DNA from: JAGDMJ01 sp963809695
Lineage (GTDB): Bacteria > Bacteroidota > Ignavibacteria > UBA10030 > UBA6906
Length of the DNA: 64,000 nt
NCBI GenBank assembly: GCA_963809695.1
Contig: CAWEKI010000007.1
Location: 372,001-436,000 of the forward strand
Direction of reading: 5' to 3'
A program made the position numbers and the translations under genes. The notes below the pieces were generated by a model. The model ran no database searches, was not told where the DNA came from, and was given only the letters and a program-made list of their open reading frames with translations. The stretch's first letter is position 1; the number at the start of each line of letters is the position of its first letter. Shown in pieces: positions 9,146 to 17,496 of the stretch.

Positions 9146-10525
9146 TTAGGAAACCGTTCGCTCCGGCACTACCTGGACCGCCTGCCCCATTGCTGGATTC
9201 TTTGGCCTGATCGTTGCCGTCTCCGACGAAACGATCGTGAGGGCCGTCAACACGACCATAATAATCATGGAGATCATCAGCTGGATGTAATCGATCGCAT
9301 TCTTCATCTTGTAGGTCGTCTCCTTCTCGTAATACTCTGCGAGCTGGAGAGCGGTGTTCTTGACCGTTCCTGTCTCCGCGCCGGAATGGAACCGGGAGAT
9401 GGCGGTCTTGGTGAAGACACCCGTAGCTTCGAATGCCTCCGTAATGCCTGCTCCCTTCTGAATCATCAGCGGAAGGGCGATCGTTTTGATCTTGTGCTCC
9501 ATGTATTTGTTGCCACATGCCTCCGAGGCCAGGCGGATGACCTCAATGTTCTCGCCGGCGCCGCTGTACAGCGCGTAGAACACCCGGCAGAAGATCTCGA
9601 TGCTCGTCTTGTGCAGTAGCGTCCCGATGGCCGGGGCCTTCCAGACGTACTGGTCAAGAATCAAGCGCCCCCTCTCCGTGGAAAAGAAGCGCACGCCCAG
9701 CACGATGGGTACGGCCATGAGAATCATGATAATGACAATGTTGGCTGTCAGGAAGTCGCTCATCATCAGCGTTGCACGCGTCATGGGCGGCAACTCAATG
9801 TTAAATTTCTTGAACAGCCCTGCGGTCGCGGGGAAAATGTACCCGACGTAGTAGACGACCGCCCCGAACAGTACCGCCAGCGTAATCAACGGTGTGATGA
9901 GCGCCGATTTGAGGTTCTTCTTGAACTCCGCCTGACGCTCAAGGAACTTCGCGGTGCTCTCGTAAATCTCGGCCATGTTACCGCTTTTCGAGGCGAGGCC
10001 GAGCATATGTGCCGTGAACCGGCCCAGGATGGCTTCATGCTTCACAAAGGCCTTCTCACTGTCCTTCCCCTGCTTGAGCTCAGTATTGATATCCTTGATG
10101 GCTTCGCGGAGACTTCGGTTTTGAATGTCATTCACGAGCAGCTGCATGATCTCGTTGAACGGAAGCTTCTGCCGGATCAGGTCTGCGCTCACGCGCACAA
10201 AAGTGACGATCTCGGTGGCCGGCGGCTTCGCTTTGAAGTCGAGGAACCGCCGTTGCACGCGAATCACGCGGTACCCCATCTTCTGGAGCGCGTCCTGGAC
10301 CTCCGCTTTGGTGAAGGCCTTCTGCTCCCCCATGAGGGGCTTCTCCGTGCCGCGCTGGACTTTGTACACCCACGTAGCCTTCGCAATGACATGAAGCAGT
10401 TTAAACTTCCGCTGTTGCGCGATCAAGGACGCCTTCTGCCGGGCGGAGCGGGAGGAATCTGCTTCCAACACACCCTGAACCGGCTTCCCGCCGGAGGTCA
10501 CGCCTTCAATTCTGTATTCTGGCAT
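9146..10525 (-). CDS. pilC: Type IV pilus inner-membrane platform PilC / GspF
   Basis: 459 aa with two T2SSF domains. The first (about 115-240) has 'FVRVSADLIRQKLPFNEIMQLL' type sequence in shorter form; the second (about 320-440) has the conserved 'FHSGAETGTVKNTALQLAE'. Hydrophobic segments lie near 205-230, 262-285 and 420-442. The N-terminal ~100 residues are an extra soluble domain. PilC is the platform on which the PilB and PilT motors act. The ATG at 10525 has GGGAG upstream. A terminator-like structure separates it from the upstream pilin gene, so it is probably made at a lower level than pilin. Confidence 0.9.
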   Translation of the reverse strand: MPEYRIEGVTSGGKPVQGVLEADSSRSARQKASLIAQQRKFKLLHVIAKATWVYKVQRGTEKPLMGEQKAFTKAEVQDALQKMGYRVIRVQRRFLDFKAKPPATEIVTFVRVSADLIRQKLPFNEIMQLLVNDIQNRSLREAIKDINTELKQGKDSEKAFVKHEAILGRFTAHMLGLASKSGNMAEIYESTAKFLERQAEFKKNLKSALITPLITLAVLFGAVVYYVGYIFPATAGLFKKFNIELPPMTRATLMMSDFLTANIVIIMILMAVPIVLGVRFFSTERGRLILDQYVWKAPAIGTLLHKTSIEIFCRVFYALYSGAGENIEVIRLASEACGNKYMEHKIKTIALPLMIQKGAGITEAFEATGVFTKTAISRFHSGAETGTVKNTALQLAEYYEKETTYKMKNAIDYIQLMISMIIMVVLTALTIVSSETATIRPKNPAMGQAVQVVPERTVS

Positions 10526-10558
10526 ACTGTCTCCCGTTTGCCTGAAAGATGCTCCATC

Positions 10559-10658
10559 AAAAAACGAAAGGGTACTCTCCCCTGCTTCGAATCGGCTCCA
10601 TGCGTTCTGCCAGATCCCCCACCTGGCAGCCCAGTCGAGACGTCGAGGGGAGATACCC
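10559..10658 (-). terminator. Nested hairpin with T-run between pilin gene and pilC (likely attenuator)
   Basis: An outer stem pairs 10647-10658 with 10570-10582 (12 bp with one bulge). It encloses a perfect 7-bp inner hairpin, CTGCCAG/CTGGCAG (10607-10613 and 10623-10629). Read on the minus strand, the outer stem is followed after TTTCG by six T residues (10559-10564). That is the layout of an intrinsic terminator placed between an abundant structural product and the assembly genes. Partial read-through would let pilin exceed PilC/PilB. Function is inferred. Confidence 0.6.
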
Positions 10659-10683
10659 CTTGTAAGAATGTCGTGTTACAACG

Positions 10684-11094
10684 TCAGTTACCTACCGACT
10701 CATCCACTCTCATCGTATCAGCGAAGACCATCATCACGACCTTCACAGGGCCCGTCCCGTTAATTCCTGTTTCCGTCCCAACGCCCGTGAGCTTGATTGA
10801 CGCGGGTGCTCCGGAGACCGGATCGGGATCCAATGAGTAGGTCCCGTTGAGGTTCGTCGCCCGGCTCGTGATCTTATCCATCGTCAGACCGTTGAAGCTG
10901 CTTTCCCCGCCGCCGAAGGCCGACGGGCGCCTGTAGAACGCCTGCGCCCTGACGCCGTACTGTGCAAGGTCCGCGCACAACTGGTCTCTGTTACTGGATG
11001 CTGCAGAGTCACGGAACCATGTCACACCGACTGCCACGGCAATGCCGATGATCACGACGGCGATGACGATGATAAGTAATTGCTGGCTTCCCAT
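10684..11094 (-). CDS. Type IV pilin-like protein (paralogue 2)
   Basis: 136 aa. Met-Gly is followed by QQLLIIVIAVVIIGIAVAVG, a hydrophobic helix of pilin type, then 'FRDSAASSNRDQLCADLAQ' and an 'AQAFYRRP' block. It is clearly paralogous to the next gene upstream (139 aa), sharing the helix, a YRRP motif, a Gly-rich loop and a ...NGTY... segment. It probably encodes a pilus subunit or major-pilin variant. There is no glutamate at the expected +5 position. It is separated from its paralogue by an 8-bp perfect hairpin and from pilC by a terminator-like structure. Confidence 0.6.
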   Translation of the reverse strand: MGSQQLLIIVIAVVIIGIAVAVGVTWFRDSAASSNRDQLCADLAQYGVRAQAFYRRPSAFGGGESSFNGLTMDKITSRATNLNGTYSLDPDPVSGAPASIKLTGVGTETGINGTGPVKVVMMVFADTMRVDESVGN

Positions 11095-11132
11095 GACTTT
11101 TCTGTCTTCTTATAGTGCCGTGGATGGGTCAT

Positions 11133-11155
11133 GGGACCCCAGGACATGGGGTCCC
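11133..11155 (-). other. Perfect 8-bp stem-loop between the two pilin genes
   Basis: GGGACCCC, a 7-base loop, then GGGGTCCC. No T-run follows on either strand, so it may be an mRNA-stabilising or processing hairpin rather than a terminator. Confidence 0.45.
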
Positions 11156-11168
11156 ACTCCGGTACTCT

Positions 11169-11588
11169 TTAGTACACCTGATAGAGACTGTCGGTACGGC
11201 CCTGGTCACGCGCGATGATGCACATAGTGACCGGATTGCCTGCAGAGCCCATCTCCGTTCCCACAGCCTGGATAATCACCTGGTTGGCCGTTCCAGCCGA
11301 TGAAACCGTGTAGGTCCCGTTGGCATTCTTGCCAAGGGCCATGTTGGTCAGCTTGGCCAGACCAGCCGCATCGGCCGTCAGACCGACGAAAGAGTTGCCG
11401 CCACCGCCCAAGGCTGCCGGGCGGCGGTAGAACTGCTGGGCCCGGGCCGCAAGGTTGACCAGATCGTTGGAGACCGCATCCCGGTTGGCCGAGACGGCGT
11501 TGTCGGAGAACATGGTGATTCCGACCGCCACGGCAATCCCGACCACGATCACGCCAAGGATGATCAGAAGAAGTTGCTGCTGTCCCAT
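11169..11588 (-). CDS. Type IV pilin-like protein (paralogue 1, probable major pilin)
   Basis: 139 aa. Met-Gly then QQQLLLIILGVIVVGIAVAV, followed by a ~110-residue ectodomain with 'AQQFYRRPAALGGGGNSF'. It is the first pilin after a 207-bp gap, so it probably has its own promoter, and its AGGAG ribosome site is strong. Small size, duplication and position ahead of pilC/pilB suggest the main pilus subunit. If processed after Gly2, the mature protein would start at Gln with Leu rather than Glu at +5; in classical pilins that Glu is needed for assembly. It could also be a pseudopilin. Confidence 0.62.
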   Translation of the reverse strand: MGQQQLLLIILGVIVVGIAVAVGITMFSDNAVSANRDAVSNDLVNLAARAQQFYRRPAALGGGGNSFVGLTADAAGLAKLTNMALGKNANGTYTVSSAGTANQVIIQAVGTEMGSAGNPVTMCIIARDQGRTDSLYQVY

Positions 11589-11795
11589 GGTATAGCTCCT
11601 CTGTTTTTATTTGTTGATGTTGATTGTTGATGTTGCCGGGTACAAAGATCCTTTTTGCTTGTCCTGTTCTTCGTCAACTGCCATGCCATGATTTCCTGCT
11701 TTCACGTCCCTCGGGAAACCGTCGGTTTTGCCCCTGACCCGGCGCGGCCCCGGGTAACTTTGACCTCGCGGTGTCATTTTTTCCCGGAACACCCT
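11589..11795. other. Pilin upstream region
   Basis: Gap between the degenerate PilB-like gene and the first pilin. It holds a short TTGATG/TTGTTG-type low-complexity stretch (about 11606-11636) and a GC-rich inverted repeat (ACCCGG...CCGGGT) near 11737-11757. No clear sigma70 promoter was found. Confidence 0.3.
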
Positions 11796-13649
11796 TCAGG
11801 GTACCAGCGGCAGGGAAAACGACATCGCGCCGCTTGCTTCTTCCACGGTAGTCAGCCCATTGCGCAGGACTTCGACGGCCTTCGCCGCAATACTGCGCAT
11901 TCCGTGCCGCATCGCCGCATCCCTGACGGCTGCTGCGGGGAACGATCCGCTGCGATTCAGGACATTGTCACGGATCTCGGGCGTCATCAGCAGGGACTCG
12001 TAAATGGAAATCCTTCCTTTGAAGCCCCCGATGCACTCGATGCAGTTGCCGGGCCTGTAGAACACGACCTTCTCTCCGCCCAGGCCAAAGTGCTTCAGTT
12101 CCTGGTCGCTGACGCCCGTGTTGGGGGCCTTGCATCGCGTGCAGAGCTGGCGCATTTGGCGCTGTGTACTGATCAACGTCACGCCATACACAAGCAGATA
12201 CGGCTCCACGCCCATGCCAAGCAGCCGTTGCAGTGCTCCCACCGTGTCGTGCGCATGCACAACGGAGAAGACGCGATGCCCGGTCGTCGCCAGACGCAGC
12301 GCGATCTCCGCAGTGGCCCGGTCAGCGATCTCGCCGAGCATGACGATATCGGGGTCATGGCGCAGGATGGCGCGAAGTGCATCATCGAAATTCAGCTTGT
12401 GCGTCAACCTCACCTGCCTGGCCCCGTCAAGGATGCATTCGACCGGGTCTTCCACGGTGATCGTATTGAGCGTCGGCTTCATCACCGAGCGGAGCGCAGC
12501 TGTTATGGTTGTGCTCCGGCCGCTTCCCTGCAATCCCGTGAAAATGACCAGTCCTTGCGGAAGGGCGAGTGCCTCCTTAAACGCCTGGAGAGAATAGGGG
12601 TCGAGCCCGATCGTGTCGAGGCGGACAGGTATTTCCCTGTCTTGCATCACTTGCAGTGCGAGCGCCTCGTATTTCACCGAAGGCTCGCGGTCCACCACCG
12701 GCAATGAAGAGACCCTGAAGCGCACCGTCTTGCCATCGATCACTTTCTGGGTGCTTCCCTCCTGCGCAGCCATACGCTCGTAGCGGTCCATGGACACGCT
12801 GCGCGCTTTGACGACGGCCGCAACCGCTTCCGTGCGCGCTTCGTCGATGGAATACCAGAGGGAAAGGGTCCCGTCGATCCGGAAAAACACGTCGGTCTTC
12901 CGTGCATTGCGGGGGACGAAGTGAACGTCCGTGGCTTCCACCCGCACGGCATCCGAAAGCACGTTATCGACAAGGGCGATCAGCTGGCCGCGGCTGATAT
13001 CCCGGTCCAGCGTTCCTTCAAAATCGGTTTCCAGTTCGCCCGCCGTGCCGTCAGCATTGCCCAACGCGGGCTTCACGAAGGGCTTGTCCGATGTTACCTG
13101 GCGCCAATAGTCGGTCCAGTCGCTTTCCTTCATGTAGCAGATCTCGAACTTCTTGTACGGGAGCGCGCGCACGACTTCCGAGACCTCACGGTCGGCTGGA
13201 TTGGGCGTCACGACAACGATCTTGTCATGCTGATTCTCGGCAACGTCGTATGGAAGAACTTTGAAACGGAGTGCCAGCTGGCGGATCGGCTCGGGAAGCC
13301 CTTTGACCAATCGGTTTACGTCTGCACCCGTCAGCCGCCGCGTGCTCCTGTCGCTGGGATCGACGACACGGAACGCATAGAACTGCGCGACCTGATATTG
13401 GAGAACGTCGCGGGGAACCCCGAACTCCTCCCGGAGAATATCGATAAGGCTTCGCTTGTCCCGCTCTCTGTCCCGCTTCCACTCTGAAGCTTGGACAGCG
13501 ATCTCCTTCGAGATGGTCCCGTTGCGGACAAGATGCTCGAGGAACGACGTCATCACCGGCCGGGTGCCTGCTGCGGGTTTCGCTGCCCGCTCGAGGGAAG
13601 CCCCGGAATCTTCCGGTTGTGACATTGCATGTATTTCAGCTGGGGTCAT
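11796..13649 (-). CDS. PilB/GspE-like ATPase paralogue with altered Walker A
   Basis: 617 aa, aligning end to end with the pilB product at 7339-9129: MshEN-like N-terminus, core ATPase and a Cys4 zinc site (CTRC, CIEC). Key motifs have changed. Walker A is GLQGSGRST (about residue 371), with the catalytic lysine replaced by arginine (CGG codon). The Walker B region reads LGEIADRATA where PilB has GEMRD, losing an arginine. The His box is HRVFSVVHAHD. The glutamate next to Walker B is kept. It is probably poorly active or inactive as a motor, and may form mixed hexamers or regulate PilB. It follows a CheY-like gene by 8 bp. An alternative start lies at the ninth codon. Confidence 0.82.
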   Translation of the reverse strand: MTPAEIHAMSQPEDSGASLERAAKPAAGTRPVMTSFLEHLVRNGTISKEIAVQASEWKRDRERDKRSLIDILREEFGVPRDVLQYQVAQFYAFRVVDPSDRSTRRLTGADVNRLVKGLPEPIRQLALRFKVLPYDVAENQHDKIVVVTPNPADREVSEVVRALPYKKFEICYMKESDWTDYWRQVTSDKPFVKPALGNADGTAGELETDFEGTLDRDISRGQLIALVDNVLSDAVRVEATDVHFVPRNARKTDVFFRIDGTLSLWYSIDEARTEAVAAVVKARSVSMDRYERMAAQEGSTQKVIDGKTVRFRVSSLPVVDREPSVKYEALALQVMQDREIPVRLDTIGLDPYSLQAFKEALALPQGLVIFTGLQGSGRSTTITAALRSVMKPTLNTITVEDPVECILDGARQVRLTHKLNFDDALRAILRHDPDIVMLGEIADRATAEIALRLATTGHRVFSVVHAHDTVGALQRLLGMGVEPYLLVYGVTLISTQRQMRQLCTRCKAPNTGVSDQELKHFGLGGEKVVFYRPGNCIECIGGFKGRISIYESLLMTPEIRDNVLNRSGSFPAAAVRDAAMRHGMRSIAAKAVEVLRNGLTTVEEASGAMSFSLPLVP

Positions 13650-13657
13650 GGGATCAG

Positions 13658-14038
13658 TTATGCGGATATGCGTTGTCCGGCATGCTTCAATTTTTCGATG
13701 AGTGCGAGTATCAAATCAATGGGAGTAGTTTTGCTGAAAAAGAAGTCGATCTCGGAATTCACGACCAGGTTTCTCGTGTGCTCGTCGTCGTATCCGGAAA
13801 CAAAAATAAAGGGGATGTCGGGAAAGTCGGTGAACTCGCGGACAAAGCTGTGGAAGCGCACGCCGTCAAGCGTAGGCATGAAGACATCCGAGATGATCAG
13901 GTCAAACTTTTCCATCTCGAGGAGTTCACGCGCTTGCTTGCCGTCTTCTGCGAGCAGGATTTCATACCCGCAGTCACGCAGAACTTCACCCATGACGTTC
14001 AAAAAGCCCTTTTCGTCGTCAACGAGCAGTATTTTCAT
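13658..14038 (-). CDS. CheY-like single-domain response regulator
   Basis: 126 aa from the ATG at 14038, chosen because AGGA lies just upstream and the protein then begins MKILLVDDEK, the normal start of a receiver domain. A longer in-frame start exists but adds non-homologous residues. Acidic pocket DD (8-9), phospho-acceptor Asp in LIISDVFMP (about residue 53), switch region VSGYDD, and lysine in FFFSKTTP are all present. It has no output domain. Being first in the operon with the degenerate PilB-like ATPase suggests it controls pilus activity by protein contact. The cognate kinase is not adjacent. Confidence 0.85.
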   Translation of the reverse strand: MKILLVDDEKGFLNVMGEVLRDCGYEILLAEDGKQARELLEMEKFDLIISDVFMPTLDGVRFHSFVREFTDFPDIPFIFVSGYDDEHTRNLVVNSEIDFFFSKTTPIDLILALIEKLKHAGQRISA

Positions 14039-14447
14039 ACGAATCCTGATGCTGTATGCTGTGATTCTGTGCCGAGACATGTCTAAGCAAAGGCTACGCC
14101 AAAGCTGGCGAATGCAATAGCGGGCAAAAATCAACAAAACTGGGCAAAATGTGAGGTAATAAATACTTCAGGAGAGGCGAATTGACATCGGAGCGCGATT
14201 TCCCTGGCCATGTGCACAACATTAGCCAACGGGACCCATAAAAACAATAGGATTTACAGGCAGGGTATTTCGGTGGGACTGGAGATCAAGAAGGAATCGT
14301 GGGCCCTGCAGGACTCGAATCCCGTCCCGACCGAAGTTAGCAAGGCGAAGCCGCGTCTAACTTCGTGGTCGGGACGAGGATCCCGGTTCCCCGCCTACGG
14401 CGGGGGAACCGGGACCTGCGCCCCTGGGCCAATTTTGGCTCCAAATT
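14039..14447. other. Non-coding left flank of the island with palindromes
   Basis: No convincing gene. It holds the regulator's upstream region, a degenerate tRNA 3'-end-like segment (14298-14324), a long imperfect palindrome (GTCCCGACC...GGTCGGGAC with inner GAAGTTAG/CTAACTTC, about 14326-14378) and a second palindrome (CCGGTTCCCCGCC...GGCGGGGGAACCGG, about 14384-14413). Confidence 0.5.
14298..14324 (-). repeat. Degenerate tRNA 3'-end-like segment outside attL
   Basis: The segment cgtgggccctgcaggactcg and its continuation match the acceptor and T-arm end of the tRNA at 30735-30808 with about four mismatches. No anticodon arm follows; palindromic DNA does. It is possibly a scar of an earlier insertion at the same target. 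Confidence 0.4.
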
Positions 14448-14492
14448 GTGGGCCCTGTTGGATTCGAACCAACGACCCGCAGATTATGAGTC
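14448..14492. repeat. attL: 45-bp direct repeat (tRNA 3' half)
   Basis: Identical over 45 bp to 30734-30778. It begins gtgggccctgttggattcg and ends at the anticodon region (attatgagtc). Similarity stops sharply on both sides, as expected for a site-specific recombination core. Confidence 0.9.
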
Positions 14493-14570
14493 GGGGTCAG
14501 GTTCGAAATCGGGCTTTTGGAGCGGGAAATGGAGGATTATGAATTATCCAAAGGCAAATTTTAGTCTAGG

Positions 14571-14591
14571 AAGGGGTCCGTTAAGGGGTCC
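14571..14591 (+). promoter_or_regulatory. Left arm-type integrase site candidates (2 x AAGGGGTCC)
   Basis: AAGGGGTCC at 14571-14579 and 14583-14591, exactly 12 bp apart start to start and 79 bp inside attL. The same pair with the same spacing and orientation occurs inside attR. Confidence 0.6.
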
Positions 14592-14930
14592 CCTTTTGAG
14601 GTCTGTTTCCTCCTATATAGGGTAGTCCCGGTATCGGGATGGAGTGTACCGTTTGTCGATACCATTGTCAAGCAGAAAAAAGCCCCACTCCCTTGTCGGA
14701 AATGAGGCTAAATGATAGACGCCGGGCGAGCAGTCGCCAAATGAATTCGTTCACTTTCCATGAATGACGGATACCACCCTCCAGCCAGCCGGGCATGGAG
14801 CGAGAACAACTATTTCTACTGACCTTGCCCAATAATTGGCTAAACAAATGAACGAGCGTCGATGCCGCGCCTTTTATGCGCCGTTGCATTGCGGCCCCCC
14901 TTGTCCAAGTATTCAGATTAGCCCCTGGAC
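14592..14930. other. Island left-end non-coding region
   Basis: No supported gene. A 73-codon minus-strand reading frame at 14668-14889 has no recognisable features or good ribosome site. An imperfect hairpin (GGTAGTCCCGGTATCGGGAT) lies near 14621. Confidence 0.35.
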
Positions 14931-15542
14931 TTAGAGTGTCGTCCCCAGACAGAAGATCCAGGAGCGATGATAGTAAAACCCCTCATAGAAGGACTGGAAG
15001 TCGCCTGTGTATTGGACTTCGATGAAAAGGTGCGAAGTGAAGAGGCGAGCGAAATCCACCCCCAGTCCAACGGTGTAGCCCAGTTGGAACCTCTTAAAGG
15101 CGTCGAGCGACCCGAAATCGTGGACGGTCAACATGTAGTTTGCCGTGGGCCCAAGGTGAGCGTAGAGGGCCACCGACTCGAATGATACTCTCGGTTGGGC
15201 GGCCAGGGCAAGTGAAAGGTATTGAAAGCCCATTTCCGTGGTATAGTCCAGCGTTCTTTCAACGTCCCACGGGTTCTCGGGGACCTTAAATGTTACGCTT
15301 GCTCCCTTTCGCAGGTAGAAGAGGTCAGTTTGCAAAGCGAAGTGCTCGGTGTCCAGGAACCGGGCAAAAAGGGAAACGCAGGGATTCACGACATTGTCGT
15401 AGCTCCCGCCATACTCCGTCATGCGGATGTTGCTGATGGTAACGCCGCCTTTGATGCCGACCCCTTTGATCAGTTGGGAGTGAACGTGCGCTGAGGCGAG
15501 AAGAATACATGCAAGGAGAAGGAACAGGTTCTGAGTTTTCAT
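14931..15542 (-). CDS. Outer-membrane beta-barrel protein (porin-like family)
   Basis: 203 aa from the ATG at 15542 (GGAG about 8 bases upstream; the longer frame lacks support). The signal peptide is MKTQNLFLLLACILLASAHV, with cleavage likely after HSQ or nearby. The rest is a set of amphipathic strands (GVGIKGGVTISNIRM at the start, aromatic-ended C-terminus FCLGTTL) typical of the OmpW/porin-like small beta-barrels common in Bacteroidota. It is probably an outer-membrane protein of unknown substrate. First gene inside the left end of the island, facing attL; possibly cargo. Confidence 0.65.
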   Translation of the reverse strand: MKTQNLFLLLACILLASAHVHSQLIKGVGIKGGVTISNIRMTEYGGSYDNVVNPCVSLFARFLDTEHFALQTDLFYLRKGASVTFKVPENPWDVERTLDYTTEMGFQYLSLALAAQPRVSFESVALYAHLGPTANYMLTVHDFGSLDAFKRFQLGYTVGLGVDFARLFTSHLFIEVQYTGDFQSFYEGFYYHRSWIFCLGTTL

Positions 15543-15938
15543 GGATGCTCCGTGAGGATTCGAGATGCCTGGTGCCGCAACGCAATGGCGTATGATCCTG
15601 GCTATACGCAATGCGTCTACTCCGCCTGTGAAGGTGGCTACGCGCATTTGTGTGTGTTGTTCACGTTGTTTGCAGCGTCATCTTGAAACGACACAGCCTT
15701 CTCACCACAGTGAAGAGCAAAAAGGCTGCTGTCAAATAACCATTGTCAAGAGTAATGCGAATCAATAAAAAAAGCAAGATGCATGTGTTCTGTATCACGG
15801 AAATGGATGAGCATGCGTCGGAAAGTAGCGGTACTATTAAAGAGAAGCCGCATCTCCCCTGTCAGGAATGAGACATGCATGCAGTACTCTGCAATGCAGA
15901 CATTCATCATTGCGGTGTCACTAAAGGTGTTACCTTCA
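15543..15938. other. Intergenic region in island
   Basis: No gene seen. An interrupted inverted repeat (ACAGCCTT...AAGGCTGCTGT) at about 15692-15731 may act as a hairpin. Confidence 0.3.
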
Positions 15939-16901
15939 TCACAGCGTCCTAAGAGTATCGACAGCAAGACGAAAAGCTGTCTTCTTAAGCTCTTCCTTGC
16001 CCCCGAACCACATGCTCTGCAGCATCTTGTCGGGGTTGGTGCTCTTGCTCTGGAAATGGTCGGTGTACTCCGTGACGGCGTTGTAGGCACCCCACCATGT
16101 CTCGTGCGCTTCCTTGTTAACGTGCGTATACGCTTCCAGAATGTTCTTGCGGATTGCCTCTGTACGGGCATGATCTTCCACCATTGGATTATCCGGCACC
16201 AGGCTCTTGACATAGTCCAGCAGCTTTGCGTTGGAGCAACGTGTGACTGCCATCTTGTGATAAATCAGTTCCAACTGCCCGAAGATGACGTTGGACAATC
16301 CCAGCACCTTGTGGGCTTGTTCCAGACGCTTCGTTGCATTGGCTGTGTGAGAAATGCGGACCTCTTGTTGTCCATCGGCGAGTGCCGCACTCAGCGTGTT
16401 TTGACAGACGACGCGGATAGGTGTGAGCTTGGCCCGGACAGTACCTGAACCGTCGTGGGCATTGGTAAGGAGGAGAAACTCCTCAACAATGTCATCACCG
16501 CGCACCTTGATGTAGTCGGGCAGTTTAGCGAGGATCCAGATGCGCTCGCCTTTGCCCAGGACTCCGGCCGTATGGTAGATCGCTTCTCCCTCTCCTACGA
16601 GTGCATCGAAGAATCCAAATGCATCCCGATTTTGAATTGGGCAATAGCGTGCGCCGACAACACCCAGAACCTGCTGGGTGTCAGTACGCACGGTGGCGAA
16701 GTGATCAGGAACCGGGGTGAGGGTGACGCCGCTTTCTGCAAAGAGTGAGCGCTTGATAACCCGGTAGTCCAGTCCTGCTGCGTAAATTGCCTCCTCCGCT
16801 GTTGCCGGTTTGTCCAGCCGTGTCCCCTGCTTGTGCCAGGGTGTTTCTTGAACGTAGAAGAGGCTTGTTCTGCCGTTGGTCGTATTAAGGTTGTGTGCCA
16901 T
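15939..16901 (-). CDS. DUF932 phage/plasmid-like protein
   Basis: 320 aa. It matches the DUF932/TIGR03299 pattern: N-terminal 'TPWHKQGTRLD', middle 'VVGARYCPIQNRDAFGFFD', 'RIWILAKLP', and 'TPIRVVCQNTLSAAL'. Such proteins occur on plasmids and phages and are of unknown biochemical function, though often near replication genes. It supports a mobile origin for this segment. The ATG at 16901 is followed directly by the conserved N-terminus. About 595 bp of upstream non-coding DNA suggests independent regulation. Confidence 0.8.
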   Translation of the reverse strand: MAHNLNTTNGRTSLFYVQETPWHKQGTRLDKPATAEEAIYAAGLDYRVIKRSLFAESGVTLTPVPDHFATVRTDTQQVLGVVGARYCPIQNRDAFGFFDALVGEGEAIYHTAGVLGKGERIWILAKLPDYIKVRGDDIVEEFLLLTNAHDGSGTVRAKLTPIRVVCQNTLSAALADGQQEVRISHTANATKRLEQAHKVLGLSNVIFGQLELIYHKMAVTRCSNAKLLDYVKSLVPDNPMVEDHARTEAIRKNILEAYTHVNKEAHETWWGAYNAVTEYTDHFQSKSTNPDKMLQSMWFGGKEELKKTAFRLAVDTLRTL

Positions 16902-17496
16902 TTGGACTGCTTGCCCTTTCTGTGAAGGATGGCTCTGATGTGTTGAATTAGTACGGCTGCCGGAATGAGCCAGCCCCGGTGAGCGACATCGTGCGGAACT
17001 GGTCGCACTGGTTGACTTAAGGTGCAGATTTCTCTAAAGTACATTCGAGAATCAATTCTACACACGGAAATCCGACCGTGAGTGGGGTGTTTCGAGGGTT
17101 TTATTGAAAGACGTTACATTCTATGGCTTGGCGGGAGCGGGAGAAGAAGGCCGCGCTGAGTGGGGGAAAATTGCCAGGCGTGCGGGCACACCGCCGAACC
17201 TTTTGGTAGTGTCCTAAGTCGAAAATCTGGCTCGAACTCCTCACATTGAAACTCTGCAAAGACCGATATGGAGCATGGACTTGCCTGAAGTGGTGATAAA
17301 CGGTGTTTAACACGAAAGTCCAGGACACGGGAATCTACCTAGGAGTGTTCCTGAGCTTCCGTGGCAAGATCGTCAACCTCCCATTGTGTTGAACTATCAA
17401 ACGCAGAGCGTCAGGAGGGTCGTTCGATCCTGCCATCGTTGACTGGGTGTGTCGCAATAATCACATGTCTTTCGAATCACTGATTGGTGAGCAATC
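16902..17496. other. Intergenic region between divergent island genes
   Basis: About 595 bp with no supported gene. It must hold promoters for the divergent DUF932 gene and the 296-aa gene. No confident promoter or operator was found. Confidence 0.3.

Noticed and set aside
7300..9210. 636-codon plus-strand open frame opposite pilB
   Set aside because: It is the antisense shadow of a clear PilB gene, with no homology, signal or ribosome site of its own.
11671..11690. Sigma54-like site (TGGCAT...TTGAC) upstream of the first pilin
   Set aside because: The -12 element lacks the required GC, and no activator-type gene is adjacent; kept only as a weak possibility.
11607..11792. 61-codon frame between the degenerate PilB-like gene and the pilin
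   Set aside because: Low-complexity end, no motif and overlaps the pilin upstream region.
14668..14889. 73-codon minus-strand frame near the island left end
   Set aside because: No ribosome site, family features or neighbours to support it.
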